Source of the DNA: Adhaeribacter arboris
GTDB lineage: Bacteria; Bacteroidota; Bacteroidia; Cytophagales; Hymenobacteraceae
Direction of reading: 5' to 3'
DNA length: 64,000 nucleotides
NCBI RefSeq assembly: GCF_003023845.1
Contig: NZ_PYFT01000001.1
Location: forward strand, 186,001-250,000
A program made the translations under genes and the position numbers. This document shows, one piece after another, positions 33,064 through 42,477 of this stretch. Within the stretch, counting starts at the first letter, position 1. Each line of letters begins with the position of its first letter. The notes below the pieces were generated by a model. The model did not search any database and had not been told where the DNA came from. It was given only the letters and a program-made list of their open reading frames with translations.

Positions 33064-35643
33064 ATGTTTGCTCATTATTTATCAAACTTCATCAAGGTAC
33101 TTCTTCTGATTGGAGTTTTGTGTTTCCTGGCGGTAAATAAAATGCTGGCTCAGACTGCCCCTCCTACAGTGGTAAGAGGAATTTTAAATGATGCCCAAAC
33201 CCAGGAACCCCTTATTGGAGTTTCCGTGTATTTCCCGGATACCCAAATTGGTACCGTTACCGATGTAGCGGGTAAGTACGTATTAAAAGCAAATCAAGCT
33301 TTTTCGCAGGTGCGGTTCTCCTACGTGGGTTATAAAACCGTTACCCGGTTCATTACCCCCAATCAAAGCCAGGAACTTAACTTAAGCCTGGATAACGATA
33401 GCCAGCAGTTAACCGAAGTGCTTATCAAAGGCAAGCGCCATTACCGGAATAAAAACAACCCGGCAGTAGATTTAATCCGGGAAGTAATAGCGCATAAAGC
33501 CGCGAACCAATTGCAGCAGTATAATTTTGCGGAGTACGAACAATATGAAAAGCTGCGGTTCTCTATTACTAATACGCCCGAAAAAATGCAGAAGAATTTT
33601 TTGCTCCGGAAATTTCCTTACTTGATCTCAGATTTAGATACGACCACCTTAAAGGGAAAAGCGTTGCTGCCCTTTTATTTACAGGAAGTTTTTTCTAATA
33701 ACTACTATCGTCGGAATCCCGACAAAAACAAAAAAATAATTACCGCTGAGAAGAAAGTAGATTTTGGCGAGTACATCGATAGTAAAGGAATGCAAGCCTA
33801 TTTCAATCACTTGTACCAGGACATTGATATTTACCAAAATAACATTCCGGTAGTCACCAATCAGTTTTTAAGCCCAATTGCGGATGCGGCACCTACTTTT
33901 TACCGGTTTTATATTACCGATACAGTAGCTACTCAAAATGGCAAATTGATAAAGTTAACTTTTGAACCCCGTAACGAAACCGACTTTTTATTTGCAGGCA
34001 ACTTATACGTAACGCAAGACGGTAACTTTGCCGTGCAGAAAGCCGATTTAGGCATAAGTAAAACCATAAACCTGAACTGGGTGCGGGATTTGCGCATTAA
34101 GCTGGATTTTACTCCCGACGAAGCCGGTAAATACCACCTAAGTAAAAGCGAGATGCGCGCCGATCTAGGCCTAACCCCCAAAGGCAATTTTGGCATGTAC
34201 GGTACGCGCCTGGTAGCTTATAAAAACTACGCCTTTGATAAACCGCAACCCATTAATTTTTACGATGGCTTACCGGTAGTAACGGCAGAGTTAGTGAGCC
34301 AACCCGACGAAAATTTTCTGCAAGCGAACCGGCCGGATACTTTAACGGCCAGCGAAGCTACTACTTATACTAATATTGAGACCCTAAAAAATTCAGCTTC
34401 TTTTAAAAGAACCGCCGATTGGGCTACTTTACTCATTGCCGGTTACAAAAAAGCTGGTCCTAACATTGAAATCGGCCCGGTAGCTACTTTTTACAGTTTC
34501 AATCCCGTAGAAGGTTTCCGGCTGCGGTTTGGCGGTCGCACCACGCCCCATTTCAGTAAAAAAATTAATTTTGATACCTACGCGGCTTACGGTTTTAAAG
34601 ACGAGAAATGGAAGTATTACCTGGGAGCCACTTACTCCTTAAGCGATAAAACCATTTACGATTTTCCGGTAAGATCCGTGCGGGTAAGCTACCAGCAAGA
34701 TACCAAAATTCCCGGTCAGGAATTGCAGCTAATTCAGGAAAGTAACGTGTTTTTGTCGCTTAAACGGGGCATCAACGACAAATATTTATACAATAAAACG
34801 TTTAATCTGGAGTACTTGCAAGAGTTTGAAAATCATTTTTCTTACCGCTTGGGTTTAAAAAGATGGCAACAATCTCCGGCGGGTAGCCTGGCTTTCGAAA
34901 GAATTACCACTTCCGAAAATCAGTCCGCTTTGCTGTCTCATTTAACTACTTCGGAATTATCGGCGGAACTCCGGTGGGCACCCAACGAAAAGTTTTTTCA
35001 GGGCAAAATTTACCGTACTTCCTTTGTTGGTCGTTATCCGGTATTTACCTTGCGCGGCATAGCCGGGGTAAAAGGTTTGTTCGATGGCGAGTATAATTAT
35101 CAGCAGCTCACCCTGAATGTATTTAAGCGGTTCAGTTTATCGCAATTAGGTTATACCGATGTGGTAACGGAAGGCGGTTATTTGTTCGGGCAAGTGCCGT
35201 ACCCGCTATTATCCATTCACCGGGCCAATCAAACGTATTCGTACCAATTTCAGTCGTATAACCTGATGAACTTCCTGGAATTTGCCAGCGACCGGTACGC
35301 CAGTATGATGCTTGACCATTGCTTTAACGGATTTATTTTTAATAAAATACCGCTCATCAAAAAAACCAAGTTCCGGGAGTACGCCACGCTTAAAGTTCTT
35401 TACGGCGGCCTGCGCCCTGAAAATAATCCGGCAGAAAATAACCAATTGTTGAAATTTCCGGTGGATGCCAGCGGGGTAACGACTACTTACTCTTTAGAAG
35501 ATAAGCCATACGTGGAAGGCAGCTTGGGAATTGGTAATATTTTTAAATTTTTCCGGATAGACCTGGTTAAACGCTTTTCTTACCTGGATCATCCGGATAC
35601 GTCCGAATTAGGCATTCGAGGTCAGTTTAAATTCGACTTTTAA
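33064..35643 (+). CDS. DUF5686 outer-membrane protein with carboxypeptidase-like domain
   Basis: 859 residues from the ATG at 33064; an in-frame TTG at 33022 is less likely because the signal peptide (FIKVLLLIGVLCFLAVNKMLAQ) begins after 33064. Residues about 35-115 form a CarboxypepD_reg-like beta-sandwich (VRGILNDAQTQEPLIGVSVYF). The remainder is the DUF5686 region, ending in strands with aromatic termini (IRGQFKFDF), as in an outer-membrane beta-barrel. Such proteins are widespread in Bacteroidota and untested; the domain order recalls TonB-receptor relatives without a plug. Confidence 0.88.
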   Translation: MFAHYLSNFIKVLLLIGVLCFLAVNKMLAQTAPPTVVRGILNDAQTQEPLIGVSVYFPDTQIGTVTDVAGKYVLKANQAFSQVRFSYVGYKTVTRFITPNQSQELNLSLDNDSQQLTEVLIKGKRHYRNKNNPAVDLIREVIAHKAANQLQQYNFAEYEQYEKLRFSITNTPEKMQKNFLLRKFPYLISDLDTTTLKGKALLPFYLQEVFSNNYYRRNPDKNKKIITAEKKVDFGEYIDSKGMQAYFNHLYQDIDIYQNNIPVVTNQFLSPIADAAPTFYRFYITDTVATQNGKLIKLTFEPRNETDFLFAGNLYVTQDGNFAVQKADLGISKTINLNWVRDLRIKLDFTPDEAGKYHLSKSEMRADLGLTPKGNFGMYGTRLVAYKNYAFDKPQPINFYDGLPVVTAELVSQPDENFLQANRPDTLTASEATTYTNIETLKNSASFKRTADWATLLIAGYKKAGPNIEIGPVATFYSFNPVEGFRLRFGGRTTPHFSKKINFDTYAAYGFKDEKWKYYLGATYSLSDKTIYDFPVRSVRVSYQQDTKIPGQELQLIQESNVFLSLKRGINDKYLYNKTFNLEYLQEFENHFSYRLGLKRWQQSPAGSLAFERITTSENQSALLSHLTTSELSAELRWAPNEKFFQGKIYRTSFVGRYPVFTLRGIAGVKGLFDGEYNYQQLTLNVFKRFSLSQLGYTDVVTEGGYLFGQVPYPLLSIHRANQTYSYQFQSYNLMNFLEFASDRYASMMLDHCFNGFIFNKIPLIKKTKFREYATLKVLYGGLRPENNPAENNQLLKFPVDASGVTTTYSLEDKPYVEGSLGIGNIFKFFRIDLVKRFSYLDHPDTSELGIRGQFKFDF

Positions 35644-35767
35644 AACTTTAACCGCAGTTAGCCTAAGGGTCATTTTTTGTTTCGCCACTATCTTTTTATT
35701 TCATGGCTAGTCCACCAATCTTATGGAAGTAAGTAAACTAACCACTATAAATTTAATTTAAAGGCAC

Positions 35768-36016
35768 ATGACACTATTTAACCAAGTGAAGGATTTGATT
35801 TTGGCCCAAGGCATTGTTTCGCGGGTAGCTATCTTACCCGAAACGGATTTAGTGCTAGACCTGAATTATAAACCGGTCGATATAGCGGAGTTAATCCGGA
35901 TGATGCAACGCGAATTTAAAACAAACTTAATTCCCGAAGAATTTACTTCCTTAACCCGGCTGGACCAAATAATCCACTATATCCAGAAAAGTCGCCAAAT
36001 TACCGATCCTTACTAA
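35768..36016 (+). CDS. Acyl-carrier-protein-like small protein lacking the Ser site (1)
   Basis: 82 residues. The core lines up without gaps with an ACP: LDLNYKPVDIAELIRMMQREF corresponds, position by position, to the ACP segment around the DSL motif, with helix 2 and the IPEEF/LTRLDQIIHYI continuation typical of helices 3-4. Where ACPs carry the phosphopantetheinyl Ser (LGADSLD), this protein has Pro36 (LNYKPVD), so it cannot be modified in the usual way. First of a pair of such genes before a GAF-domain gene. Role unknown; a scaffold or partner-binding function is inference. Confidence 0.65.
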   Translation: MTLFNQVKDLILAQGIVSRVAILPETDLVLDLNYKPVDIAELIRMMQREFKTNLIPEEFTSLTRLDQIIHYIQKSRQITDPY

Positions 36017-36083
36017 TGCAGGTTACATTTAAAAACAGGAAAAAGAACGAGGAAATACGAGTACCTATCAGATAAAAAATGAA

Positions 36084-36332
36084 ATGAGAAATAAAAAAGT
36101 ACTACTAGATAAAAAATCAGTTTACAATTTAATTAAAAATGAATGGCAGATTTCAGAGGAATTATCCCGGTTAAAAAAATTACCTTTAAAAAAGTTGGGG
36201 GTATCGGCTCTGGAAATAAACTGGCTCCTGAATACCATGGAAGGAGAGTACCACTGCCGTATCGTGGATAATAACGTTTCGTTAGGTATGCCCCTGGAGG
36301 AATTTGTGCACCTAATTACGCAAAGTAATTAA
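36084..36332 (+). CDS. Acyl-carrier-protein-like small protein lacking the Ser site (2)
   Basis: 82 residues, 67 bp after the first. LGVSALEINWLLNTMEGEY aligns colinearly with the ACP helix-2 region LGADSLDxVELxxxLEEEF. The Ser position is Ala42 and a Ser occupies the preceding position 41. The N-terminus is Lys-rich (MRNKKVLLDKKSVYNLIKNEW). Not closely similar to the first copy, so the pair is either ancient or assembled from different carriers. Probably co-transcribed with its neighbour and possibly with the GAF gene 161 bp downstream. Confidence 0.6.
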   Translation: MRNKKVLLDKKSVYNLIKNEWQISEELSRLKKLPLKKLGVSALEINWLLNTMEGEYHCRIVDNNVSLGMPLEEFVHLITQSN

Positions 36333-36493
36333 AATTAAGATAATTGATTTTTCTGAAGTAACGCCTCATTGAGCTTTATTGAATTAACTATACATCTACT
36401 TTTACTTATTTAGCGGTTGATGCCTTAACGATTACTTATTATATTGTTAGGGTATTCAAAAAAAGCTGCTAGGCGCACTTTAAAAATAAAGGC

Positions 36494-38836
36494 ATGGAAC
36501 TACTGCAAATAAATATTCCCCGGCTAGTAGAAAACGTTCGGCCTTTTCGCTTATCCTTTCAGCCGTTTGTGCATTACCTGCAAAAGCAGAAACAAGAAGC
36601 GCCACCCAAATCGGGGCTTATTTTTTTGTATGATTACCTCATTTCCAAGTTTACTCCTTTTTTGGCGCTGCAGCATACCTTAGAAGAACTAACGGATACG
36701 GAACCAATTGATGAGCTTTTTACTCTAATCAAGCACAGTGTTTTACCATTTATTCATCAGGGCGAAGAAACTCCGTATGCTATTGGATTGCCCCACCATC
36801 CGCTTTCCCTTTTTCATTATTCCGAATCTTTTAAGCGTTTAGCCGGTTCCTCCACGGAAACGCCCCCTCACCCCGATTTGCTTACCATGCGCGAAAATTT
36901 GGGGCGCGCTTTATACAAATTGGTGCTGGAGAAATGCTACCACATCCCGACCAGTATTGCCTTGTCGCCCTGGCTTACCATCAAGAAAGAAGTAGCGGGC
37001 CTGACGAAATATTACCGCCTCCGGATCGATTTCCGGTTTATGGAGCCCCATCCTTTGAGTTCTTTGCCTCCCGTAGATGCTAGTTGGCTGGAGTTTGCCG
37101 GTAATAATATCCGAACCGTGGAAGAACTACCCGTAGCCTTGCCTTTGGAGCAATTTACGTTCGATGGGTTCAGTTTTTTCCTGATGGAAGATGTAACCGA
37201 ACAAGCTACCCTGCAGGATTTGAAAGAAGTATTTGTGCATTTGCAATCGGAGGTAGAAAGTGGTATTTACCAGCGTTTTGAAAAAGCATTGCGTAACTTA
37301 TGCGGCCTGCAAGACCTCCAGATTGGGTTAATGCCTTTTTTGCAGGTAAACGGTAATTACGTGCACCACGCTCCCTATACTTCCCGCAGTATTTTCCTGA
37401 AACACTCTACCCCATTAATAGATGAGAAAAGTAAACCCAAAGTTCAACACTTAATCTATGAGATAGTTCGTCGTCCTCAGCCACGGATATTCAATGATTT
37501 AACTTGCGCTAAAACACCCCAACAACGGCTTTTGCGGCGCAAAGGATTCGGAAGTTTTATTGTGTATCCGCTGGTAGTCGCTAATAATGCGGTGGGTATG
37601 CTCGAAATTGGCAGCCCGCACGTGGGAGTGTTAAACCGGGAAGTTTTGCGCAAGGTAGAACAAGCTATTCCGATGGTGGTAGAATTACTATTGTACCAGC
37701 GGAATCAGTTTAAGAACAGCATGGAAGAAATTATCCGGCAAAAATTTACGCTGCTGCAACCTGCTTTAGAGTGGAAATTTGCCGAAGCCGCCTGGGCTTA
37801 CCTGCGACAAGGCCAAGAAGAACTGCTCGAAGAAGAAGCCACGCAGGTAATTTTTGAAGAAGTATTTCCTTTTTACGGGGCTATTGATGTCCGCAATTCT
37901 TCCACGGAACGGAATAAAGCCATTCAGCAAGATTTTATCCGTCAATTCCGCTCCATCGGGGAGATATTGCAATTGCCCAACCTACCCAGGTATCAAAGTA
38001 GGCCCGAAAAGTTGCTGGCTAAGTGCTGGTATTGGCAACGCCGGTTGATAGAAAAAATTACTCCGGAGGAAGAAGAACAAATTACGGAATTTATAAAACG
38101 GGAGATAAATCCTTATTTCCGGTATTTGCACCAGCATCACCCTGAATTTAATACTTGGTTATTCCCGTATCTAGAAGTGGTAGACCCAATAACTCATCTT
38201 TATCAGCAAAAATACCGGGCCTACGAGCAAAGTATGGCGCAAATAAATACTACTGTTACCACTTACCTAGAGCAAGAGGCCAGAAATATACAAGCTATTT
38301 TCCCGCATTACTTCGAGAAGTTTCGCACCGACGGTTTGGAGTACAACCTGTACATCGGTTCTTCTATTGCTCCTTGGTTACCTTTTGGGCCGGAGCATTT
38401 ACAGCAAATCCGGCAATGGCAACTTGCCTCTATCCTGCAAATGGCGGCTTTAACGCACCAGCTATTACCCGGCTTACCTTTACCTTTGCAAACCACCCAA
38501 CTTATTTTATTGCATTCGCACCCGGTAGATATAAAATTTCGGCTCGACGAACACCGGTTTGATGTGGAAGGCTCTTATAGCATCCGGTACGAAATAATTA
38601 AAAAACGGCTGGATAAAGCTCACCTGAAAGGAACAAACGAGCGGCTTACTCAGCCCGATACCATTGCGTTAGTGTATACAACCCGTCCCGAAATAGAAGA
38701 ATTTTTGCCGGTTATTCATCGCTTCCAACAAGAACAAAAGCTGGGTATGGAGTTAGAGTTTCTGGAGCTAGAACCCTTACAGGGAGTAACGGGTCTGAAG
38801 GCGCTCCGCCTCCGGATTAATTATAAAGGCATTTAA
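36494..38836 (+). CDS. Large GAF-domain protein
   Basis: 780 residues, soluble, no signal peptide or membrane segment. A GAF-like domain is visible at about residues 258-400 (YQRFEKALRNLCGLQDLQIG, FGSFIVYPLVVANNAVGMLEI, LRKVEQAIPMVVELLLYQRN). Residues 1-250 and 400-780 are helical and match nothing I recognise; there is no histidine kinase, GGDEF, PP2C or HTH output domain. GAF domains bind small ligands or cofactors. It follows two carrier-like small proteins in the same direction, suggesting a common pathway. Function unknown. Confidence 0.75.
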   Translation: MELLQINIPRLVENVRPFRLSFQPFVHYLQKQKQEAPPKSGLIFLYDYLISKFTPFLALQHTLEELTDTEPIDELFTLIKHSVLPFIHQGEETPYAIGLPHHPLSLFHYSESFKRLAGSSTETPPHPDLLTMRENLGRALYKLVLEKCYHIPTSIALSPWLTIKKEVAGLTKYYRLRIDFRFMEPHPLSSLPPVDASWLEFAGNNIRTVEELPVALPLEQFTFDGFSFFLMEDVTEQATLQDLKEVFVHLQSEVESGIYQRFEKALRNLCGLQDLQIGLMPFLQVNGNYVHHAPYTSRSIFLKHSTPLIDEKSKPKVQHLIYEIVRRPQPRIFNDLTCAKTPQQRLLRRKGFGSFIVYPLVVANNAVGMLEIGSPHVGVLNREVLRKVEQAIPMVVELLLYQRNQFKNSMEEIIRQKFTLLQPALEWKFAEAAWAYLRQGQEELLEEEATQVIFEEVFPFYGAIDVRNSSTERNKAIQQDFIRQFRSIGEILQLPNLPRYQSRPEKLLAKCWYWQRRLIEKITPEEEEQITEFIKREINPYFRYLHQHHPEFNTWLFPYLEVVDPITHLYQQKYRAYEQSMAQINTTVTTYLEQEARNIQAIFPHYFEKFRTDGLEYNLYIGSSIAPWLPFGPEHLQQIRQWQLASILQMAALTHQLLPGLPLPLQTTQLILLHSHPVDIKFRLDEHRFDVEGSYSIRYEIIKKRLDKAHLKGTNERLTQPDTIALVYTTRPEIEEFLPVIHRFQQEQKLGMELEFLELEPLQGVTGLKALRLRINYKGI

Positions 38837-38899
38837 AAATCAACGGTTTCATTCTACTGATATAGGAAACCCGCATTAAGGTTGCCTAAAGCAGTAAGT

Positions 38900-39931
38900 T
38901 TACTTTTTCAGAAATTGGTCTACGTTTTCGCGGGTAATCCGGAGCAGGCCGGTATTAATGGTGGTGGGCACGTTGGTAATATTAGAAGCAGCATCGTTAG
39001 CGGACAACCGATTCGTGCGGTGTACCATGTCAAACAAAAACTGCGCGCCGTACCAGGTAAATAATTCCCGCTTCTGGCCGGCCAGCATTTGAATAACGCC
39101 TTCTTTCACTAATTGCAAATGTTCTGGTTCCCAATCTACGGTGGTAATTTTTACTTTGCCTGCTTTCCCGGCTTCTTTTACCGCCAATGCCATACCCGGT
39201 CCCGAGTTAGAATCAAAGCCGCAAATACCCGCTAAATCCGGATGAGCCGCTAGCACGTCGGAGGTAATTTTGGCAGCTAGCTCTACGTTGGCCTTATCGT
39301 CGTATTTACCTACCACCTGCATTTTGGGGTACTTTTTGAGTACATCCAGTAAACCTTGAAAACCGGCTTCCATATTGGTTAGGCCTAAAATGCCCATGTA
39401 AGCAACTTTACCTTTTCCGTTGGTTAGCCGTACCATTTCTTCGCCTTGCATGCGACCGATCTGGTACCAGTCGGTACCCAGAAAAGCATGCCGATTCGAG
39501 TTAGGTACATCAGAATCGTAAACTACCGTAGGAATTCCGGCGGCTACGGCTTGGTTAATGGCTAAAGCAATACCCGGATCGGTGCCATTGATGAGCAAGC
39601 CGGCTGGCCGGGTAGCAATTACCTGTTCAATAGTTTCAATTTGAGCGGGCACATCCCACTCCGACGGCCCCAGAATAGAAGTTTTAACCCCCATTTTTTG
39701 TCCCCAGCGTTTAAAAGCGGACTGGTCGTGGTTCACGTACATGGGCATGCTGATGGCAGTTGTAACCATTACGTATTCTTCATCCGGATTAACTTCGTCG
39801 CTGGTGGCGGTAGTTAAAACCGTACCTTCGCTCGTTGCGGTTTTCTCCCGCGGCGGTAATTCGCAGGCATTCAGCCCCAAAAAACCAGCTAGTAAGAAGC
39901 AATAAACCACTTTTGGTATCATCATTTGCAT
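38900..39931 (-). CDS. Sugar ABC transporter substrate-binding lipoprotein (RbsB-like), orphan
   Basis: 343 residues with a lipoprotein signal (FLLAGFLGLNAC, Cys23) and a periplasmic-binding-protein type 1 fold: AGLLINGTDPGIALAINQAV, GIPTVVYDSDVPN, FLGTDWYQIGRMQGEEM, GKGKVAYMGILGLTN, ICGFDSNSGPGMALAV. These are Peripla_BP_4 (ribose/xylose/inositol class) signatures. No permease or ATPase gene is next to it, so it may serve a transporter elsewhere or act as a sensor ligand-binding protein. The upstream region contains CTTGTTCTGA twice with 17-bp spacing (39970, 39987). Confidence 0.88.
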   Translation of the reverse strand: MQMMIPKVVYCFLLAGFLGLNACELPPREKTATSEGTVLTTATSDEVNPDEEYVMVTTAISMPMYVNHDQSAFKRWGQKMGVKTSILGPSEWDVPAQIETIEQVIATRPAGLLINGTDPGIALAINQAVAAGIPTVVYDSDVPNSNRHAFLGTDWYQIGRMQGEEMVRLTNGKGKVAYMGILGLTNMEAGFQGLLDVLKKYPKMQVVGKYDDKANVELAAKITSDVLAAHPDLAGICGFDSNSGPGMALAVKEAGKAGKVKITTVDWEPEHLQLVKEGVIQMLAGQKRELFTWYGAQFLFDMVHRTNRLSANDAASNITNVPTTINTGLLRITRENVDQFLKK

Positions 39932-40252
39932 TATTAAATAATTGGAAAGAAAAATTTAATGATAGTTTACTTGTTCTGACTTTATTCTTGTTCTGATTTT
40001 AATAGAGACAGATCAAGTAAAAAAAACGTCTTAGAGAAGATTTCTTTAAAAGAACACTCCTAAAATTTTTACACATATTAATGTAATTTCGGGCATATAC
40101 TTATAAGATAAAGGAAAATTTTCATTAAACCGTAGAAATTAACCTATTGTAAACGGCTCACTTCTTTTACCTAAACGAATAAAAAGATGCGGGTTTATTG
40201 ATGGAAATAGAAAAACACGTATAATCTATCACGCAAAAAATAAATTCTGAAT
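39932..40252. other. Divergent intergenic region
   Basis: 321 bp, AT-rich. It holds CTTGTTCTGA at 39970-39979 and 39987-39996 as an exact direct repeat upstream of the binding-protein gene. Nothing else was recognised. Confidence 0.45.
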
Positions 40253-40600
40253 ATGGCAGATAAAAACAAAAAAGGTCGTCAGGGAGTTGTTTTTTCTACC
40301 GACCCAGATTTTAAATATGAATACGAACCGGAGGAGCAAATTACTACTTTGCCGCCGCCGCAGCAGAACTTAAAAGTGCAGCTAGATAAAAAAGCCCGGG
40401 CCGGTAAGCAAGTTACCTTAGTGACGGGTTTTGTAGGAACCGAAGACGACCTGAAAGAACTGGGTAAGTTATTGAAAAATAAATGCGGCGTAGGCGGTAC
40501 CATCAAAGACCAGGAAATAATCATTCAAGGCGATTTTCGGGATAAAATCCTGCAAATCCTCATTCAGGCTAATTACAAAGCGAAAAAAGTGGGCGGTTAA
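40253..40600 (+). CDS. SUI1/YciH-type translation initiation factor
   Basis: 115 residues. The C-terminal two-thirds are a SUI1 (eIF1) domain: GKQVTLVTGFVGTEDDLKELGKLLKNKCGVGGTIKDQEIIIQGDF ends in the characteristic GG-T-K-x(2-4)-I-x-IQGD sequence. YciH-like proteins bind the small ribosomal subunit and influence start-codon selection or stress translation. The N-terminal 50 residues are charged and variable. Monocistronic, convergent with kdsB. Confidence 0.93.
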   Translation: MADKNKKGRQGVVFSTDPDFKYEYEPEEQITTLPPPQQNLKVQLDKKARAGKQVTLVTGFVGTEDDLKELGKLLKNKCGVGGTIKDQEIIIQGDFRDKILQILIQANYKAKKVGG

Positions 40601-40678
40601 CCACTGGCGAGAATTAGCTAATGTACTATGAAGTGAATAGATGCTATTTTTTATTTCCAGTAGAAAGATTTAGAGCTA

Positions 40679-41416
40679 TCACTCTTTAAATTGCAAAGCT
40701 TTTTCTAAATCATCTGGCGTATCAATTCCAAAAGTTTCCTGATGCGTAACGGCAACCGAGATTTTAAAGCCATTCTCCAGCCAGCGCAATTGCTCCAGTG
40801 ACTCGGCTTTTTCCAGCGGGGAGGGCGGTAGCTGAGTAATTTGTTCCAGAATATCAGCCCGGTAGCCATAAATGCCGATGTGCTTGTAATAGGAATGTTT
40901 TTCGGTCCAGGTACTTTCTTCGGCTCCCCGCAAGTAAGGAATCGGCTGGCGACTAAAGTAAATAGCTTCGTGGTGCTGGTTGATAACTACTTTGGGTGAG
41001 TTTGGGTTAAATAATTCAATGGTCGTTTCAATAGGTTTTACCAGAGTAGCCAGTTGGGTAGCTGGATTTTCGAAGCAGGAAACGAGTAAGTTAATTTGCT
41101 CCGGCTGAATAAATGGTTCGTCGCCTTGGATATTAATGATATAATCATGCGGCACATTGTAGCGCGTGTAAGCCTCGAAGCAACGGTCGGTGCCGCTTTG
41201 ATGGTGACTAACGGTAAGTATGGCTTCGCCGCCGAAACGTTGTACTTCAGTTAAAATTCGTTCGTCATCGGTGGCTACCAGAACTTTGGCTAAACGGGCT
41301 TTACTCGCTTGCTCGTACACCCGCTGAATCATGGTTTTACCCTGAATAGATACGAGAGGTTTGCCCGGAAACCGGGTAGAGGCGTAACGAGCCGGGATAA
41401 TACCAATTATTTCCAT
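40679..41416 (-). CDS. kdsB: 3-deoxy-manno-octulosonate cytidylyltransferase
   Basis: 245 residues. Activates Kdo with CTP to CMP-Kdo for lipid A/LPS core synthesis in the cytoplasm. Signature motifs: IIPARYASTRFPGKPL (nucleotide-binding loop with Arg and Lys), VATDDERI, NIQGDEPFI (metal-binding Asp), YFSRQPIPYLR, HIGIYGYRAD, ESLEQLRWLENG, and GIDTPDDLEKA at the C-terminus. Normal family length. Implies a Gram-negative envelope. ATG at 41414-41416. Confidence 0.97.
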   Translation of the reverse strand: MEIIGIIPARYASTRFPGKPLVSIQGKTMIQRVYEQASKARLAKVLVATDDERILTEVQRFGGEAILTVSHHQSGTDRCFEAYTRYNVPHDYIINIQGDEPFIQPEQINLLVSCFENPATQLATLVKPIETTIELFNPNSPKVVINQHHEAIYFSRQPIPYLRGAEESTWTEKHSYYKHIGIYGYRADILEQITQLPPSPLEKAESLEQLRWLENGFKISVAVTHQETFGIDTPDDLEKALQFKE

Positions 41417-41602
41417 TTTACGATAAAATTTACAGATTTACACTTTAAACGGCCAACAGCCGCAATTTAAAATAAGTTAGCTCAAAAGAACTAATTCTTC
41501 CGCCCGAAAATAATTTCTTACAATTATCTGCTTCTTTAACTAACCAAGGTGGTTTCACCGGATATTCCGAAAATATAAGCCCGCTCTTTCCGATAGATTT
41601 TT

Positions 41603-41610
41603 TACCTTTG
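41603..41610 (+). promoter_or_regulatory. -7 element TACCTTTG before the DUF4905 gene
   Basis: Exact TAnnTTTG, 22 bp upstream of the TTG start at 41633. Its position supports that start (or the TTG at 41648) rather than an upstream one. No clear TTTG at -33. Confidence 0.5.
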
Positions 41611-41632
41611 CAAGACCCGGTGGTTATTAGGT

Positions 41633-42472
41633 TTGGCGGGTATTCGTTTGGAAGCAAGTTCTCCGCAACAACAATTTTTGCTCACCTTTGAATCGCCTAT
41701 CTGGCAAATTCGGGTAGATTATGAACAAGGGTTATTAGCGTTCGAACTCCGCGACAGCGATCGTTTACAAGTGGAATTTGCCGTACTAAATTTACAAAAC
41801 GGCCAGCTTAGCGCTCCTTACCGGGCACCCGAAAACTGGTGGATGGGTTTAGAAGATGCTTACGGGCGAATGCTGTTTTTGCATGGTTTTGGCAATCGGG
41901 CTATTGGCACGCACCAAGGTATTACCGCCGTTTCTGCCGACTCGTACCAAATTTTATGGCAGCAGGATCAAACGGTTTTTTACGGATTAGCCGATAATTC
42001 TCGAATTATAGCTCGGCCGGTTAAAGCAGAAAACGAGTTTTTTCAGGCTTTAAATGCCCAAACCGGGGTTATCTTGGAAACAAATATTAATCCGGTAGAA
42101 GCTCAGGCAGCGGTTACTAGTTTTAACCGATCACGAACTTCTAAAAGTAATTACCCGGTTCACTATCCAGCAACCAGTGAGCATTTTGCTTTGCTGAGTC
42201 AATTCATTTTCTCGCATTCGGAGCGGCAGGGCCAGGGCGCTATTGATTACCTGGAAACAGAAAAATATTTAATTTTAGGTTATAACGAGGTCGTAGCAAA
42301 GGGCAAGTGGCAAAATATTTTAGGAGTTTACTCCGCGACTGAAGGCACGTTGTTGTTGGAAGAAGTTTTAACGGCTTCTGCTTCCGGCTTAGTTCGGGAT
42401 ACTTTTTTTGTAATAAATAATACTCTGCTGTTTATAAAAGCAAAAAATACATTGGTAGGGTATTTCGTTTAA
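41633..42472 (+). CDS. DUF4905 domain protein
   Basis: 279 residues. Recognised by the Bacteroidota-specific DUF4905 pattern: ESPIWQIRVDYEQGLLAFELRD at the N-terminus, PENWWMGLEDAYGRMLFLHGFG in the middle, beta-propeller-like strands throughout and VIFLKAK-type C-terminal strands. No signal peptide. Function unknown. The start is a TTG (41633 or 41648), since no ATG is available between the promoter and the conserved region. The LysM gene begins 5 nt after its stop, so the two are an operon. Confidence 0.75.
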   Translation: MAGIRLEASSPQQQFLLTFESPIWQIRVDYEQGLLAFELRDSDRLQVEFAVLNLQNGQLSAPYRAPENWWMGLEDAYGRMLFLHGFGNRAIGTHQGITAVSADSYQILWQQDQTVFYGLADNSRIIARPVKAENEFFQALNAQTGVILETNINPVEAQAAVTSFNRSRTSKSNYPVHYPATSEHFALLSQFIFSHSERQGQGAIDYLETEKYLILGYNEVVAKGKWQNILGVYSATEGTLLLEEVLTASASGLVRDTFFVINNTLLFIKAKNTLVGYFV

Positions 42473-42477
42473 TAATT

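Noticed and set aside
35768-36332. Functional acyl carrier proteins
   Set aside because: The position of the phosphopantetheine Ser is Pro in one and Ala in the other, so ordinary ACP function was not assigned.
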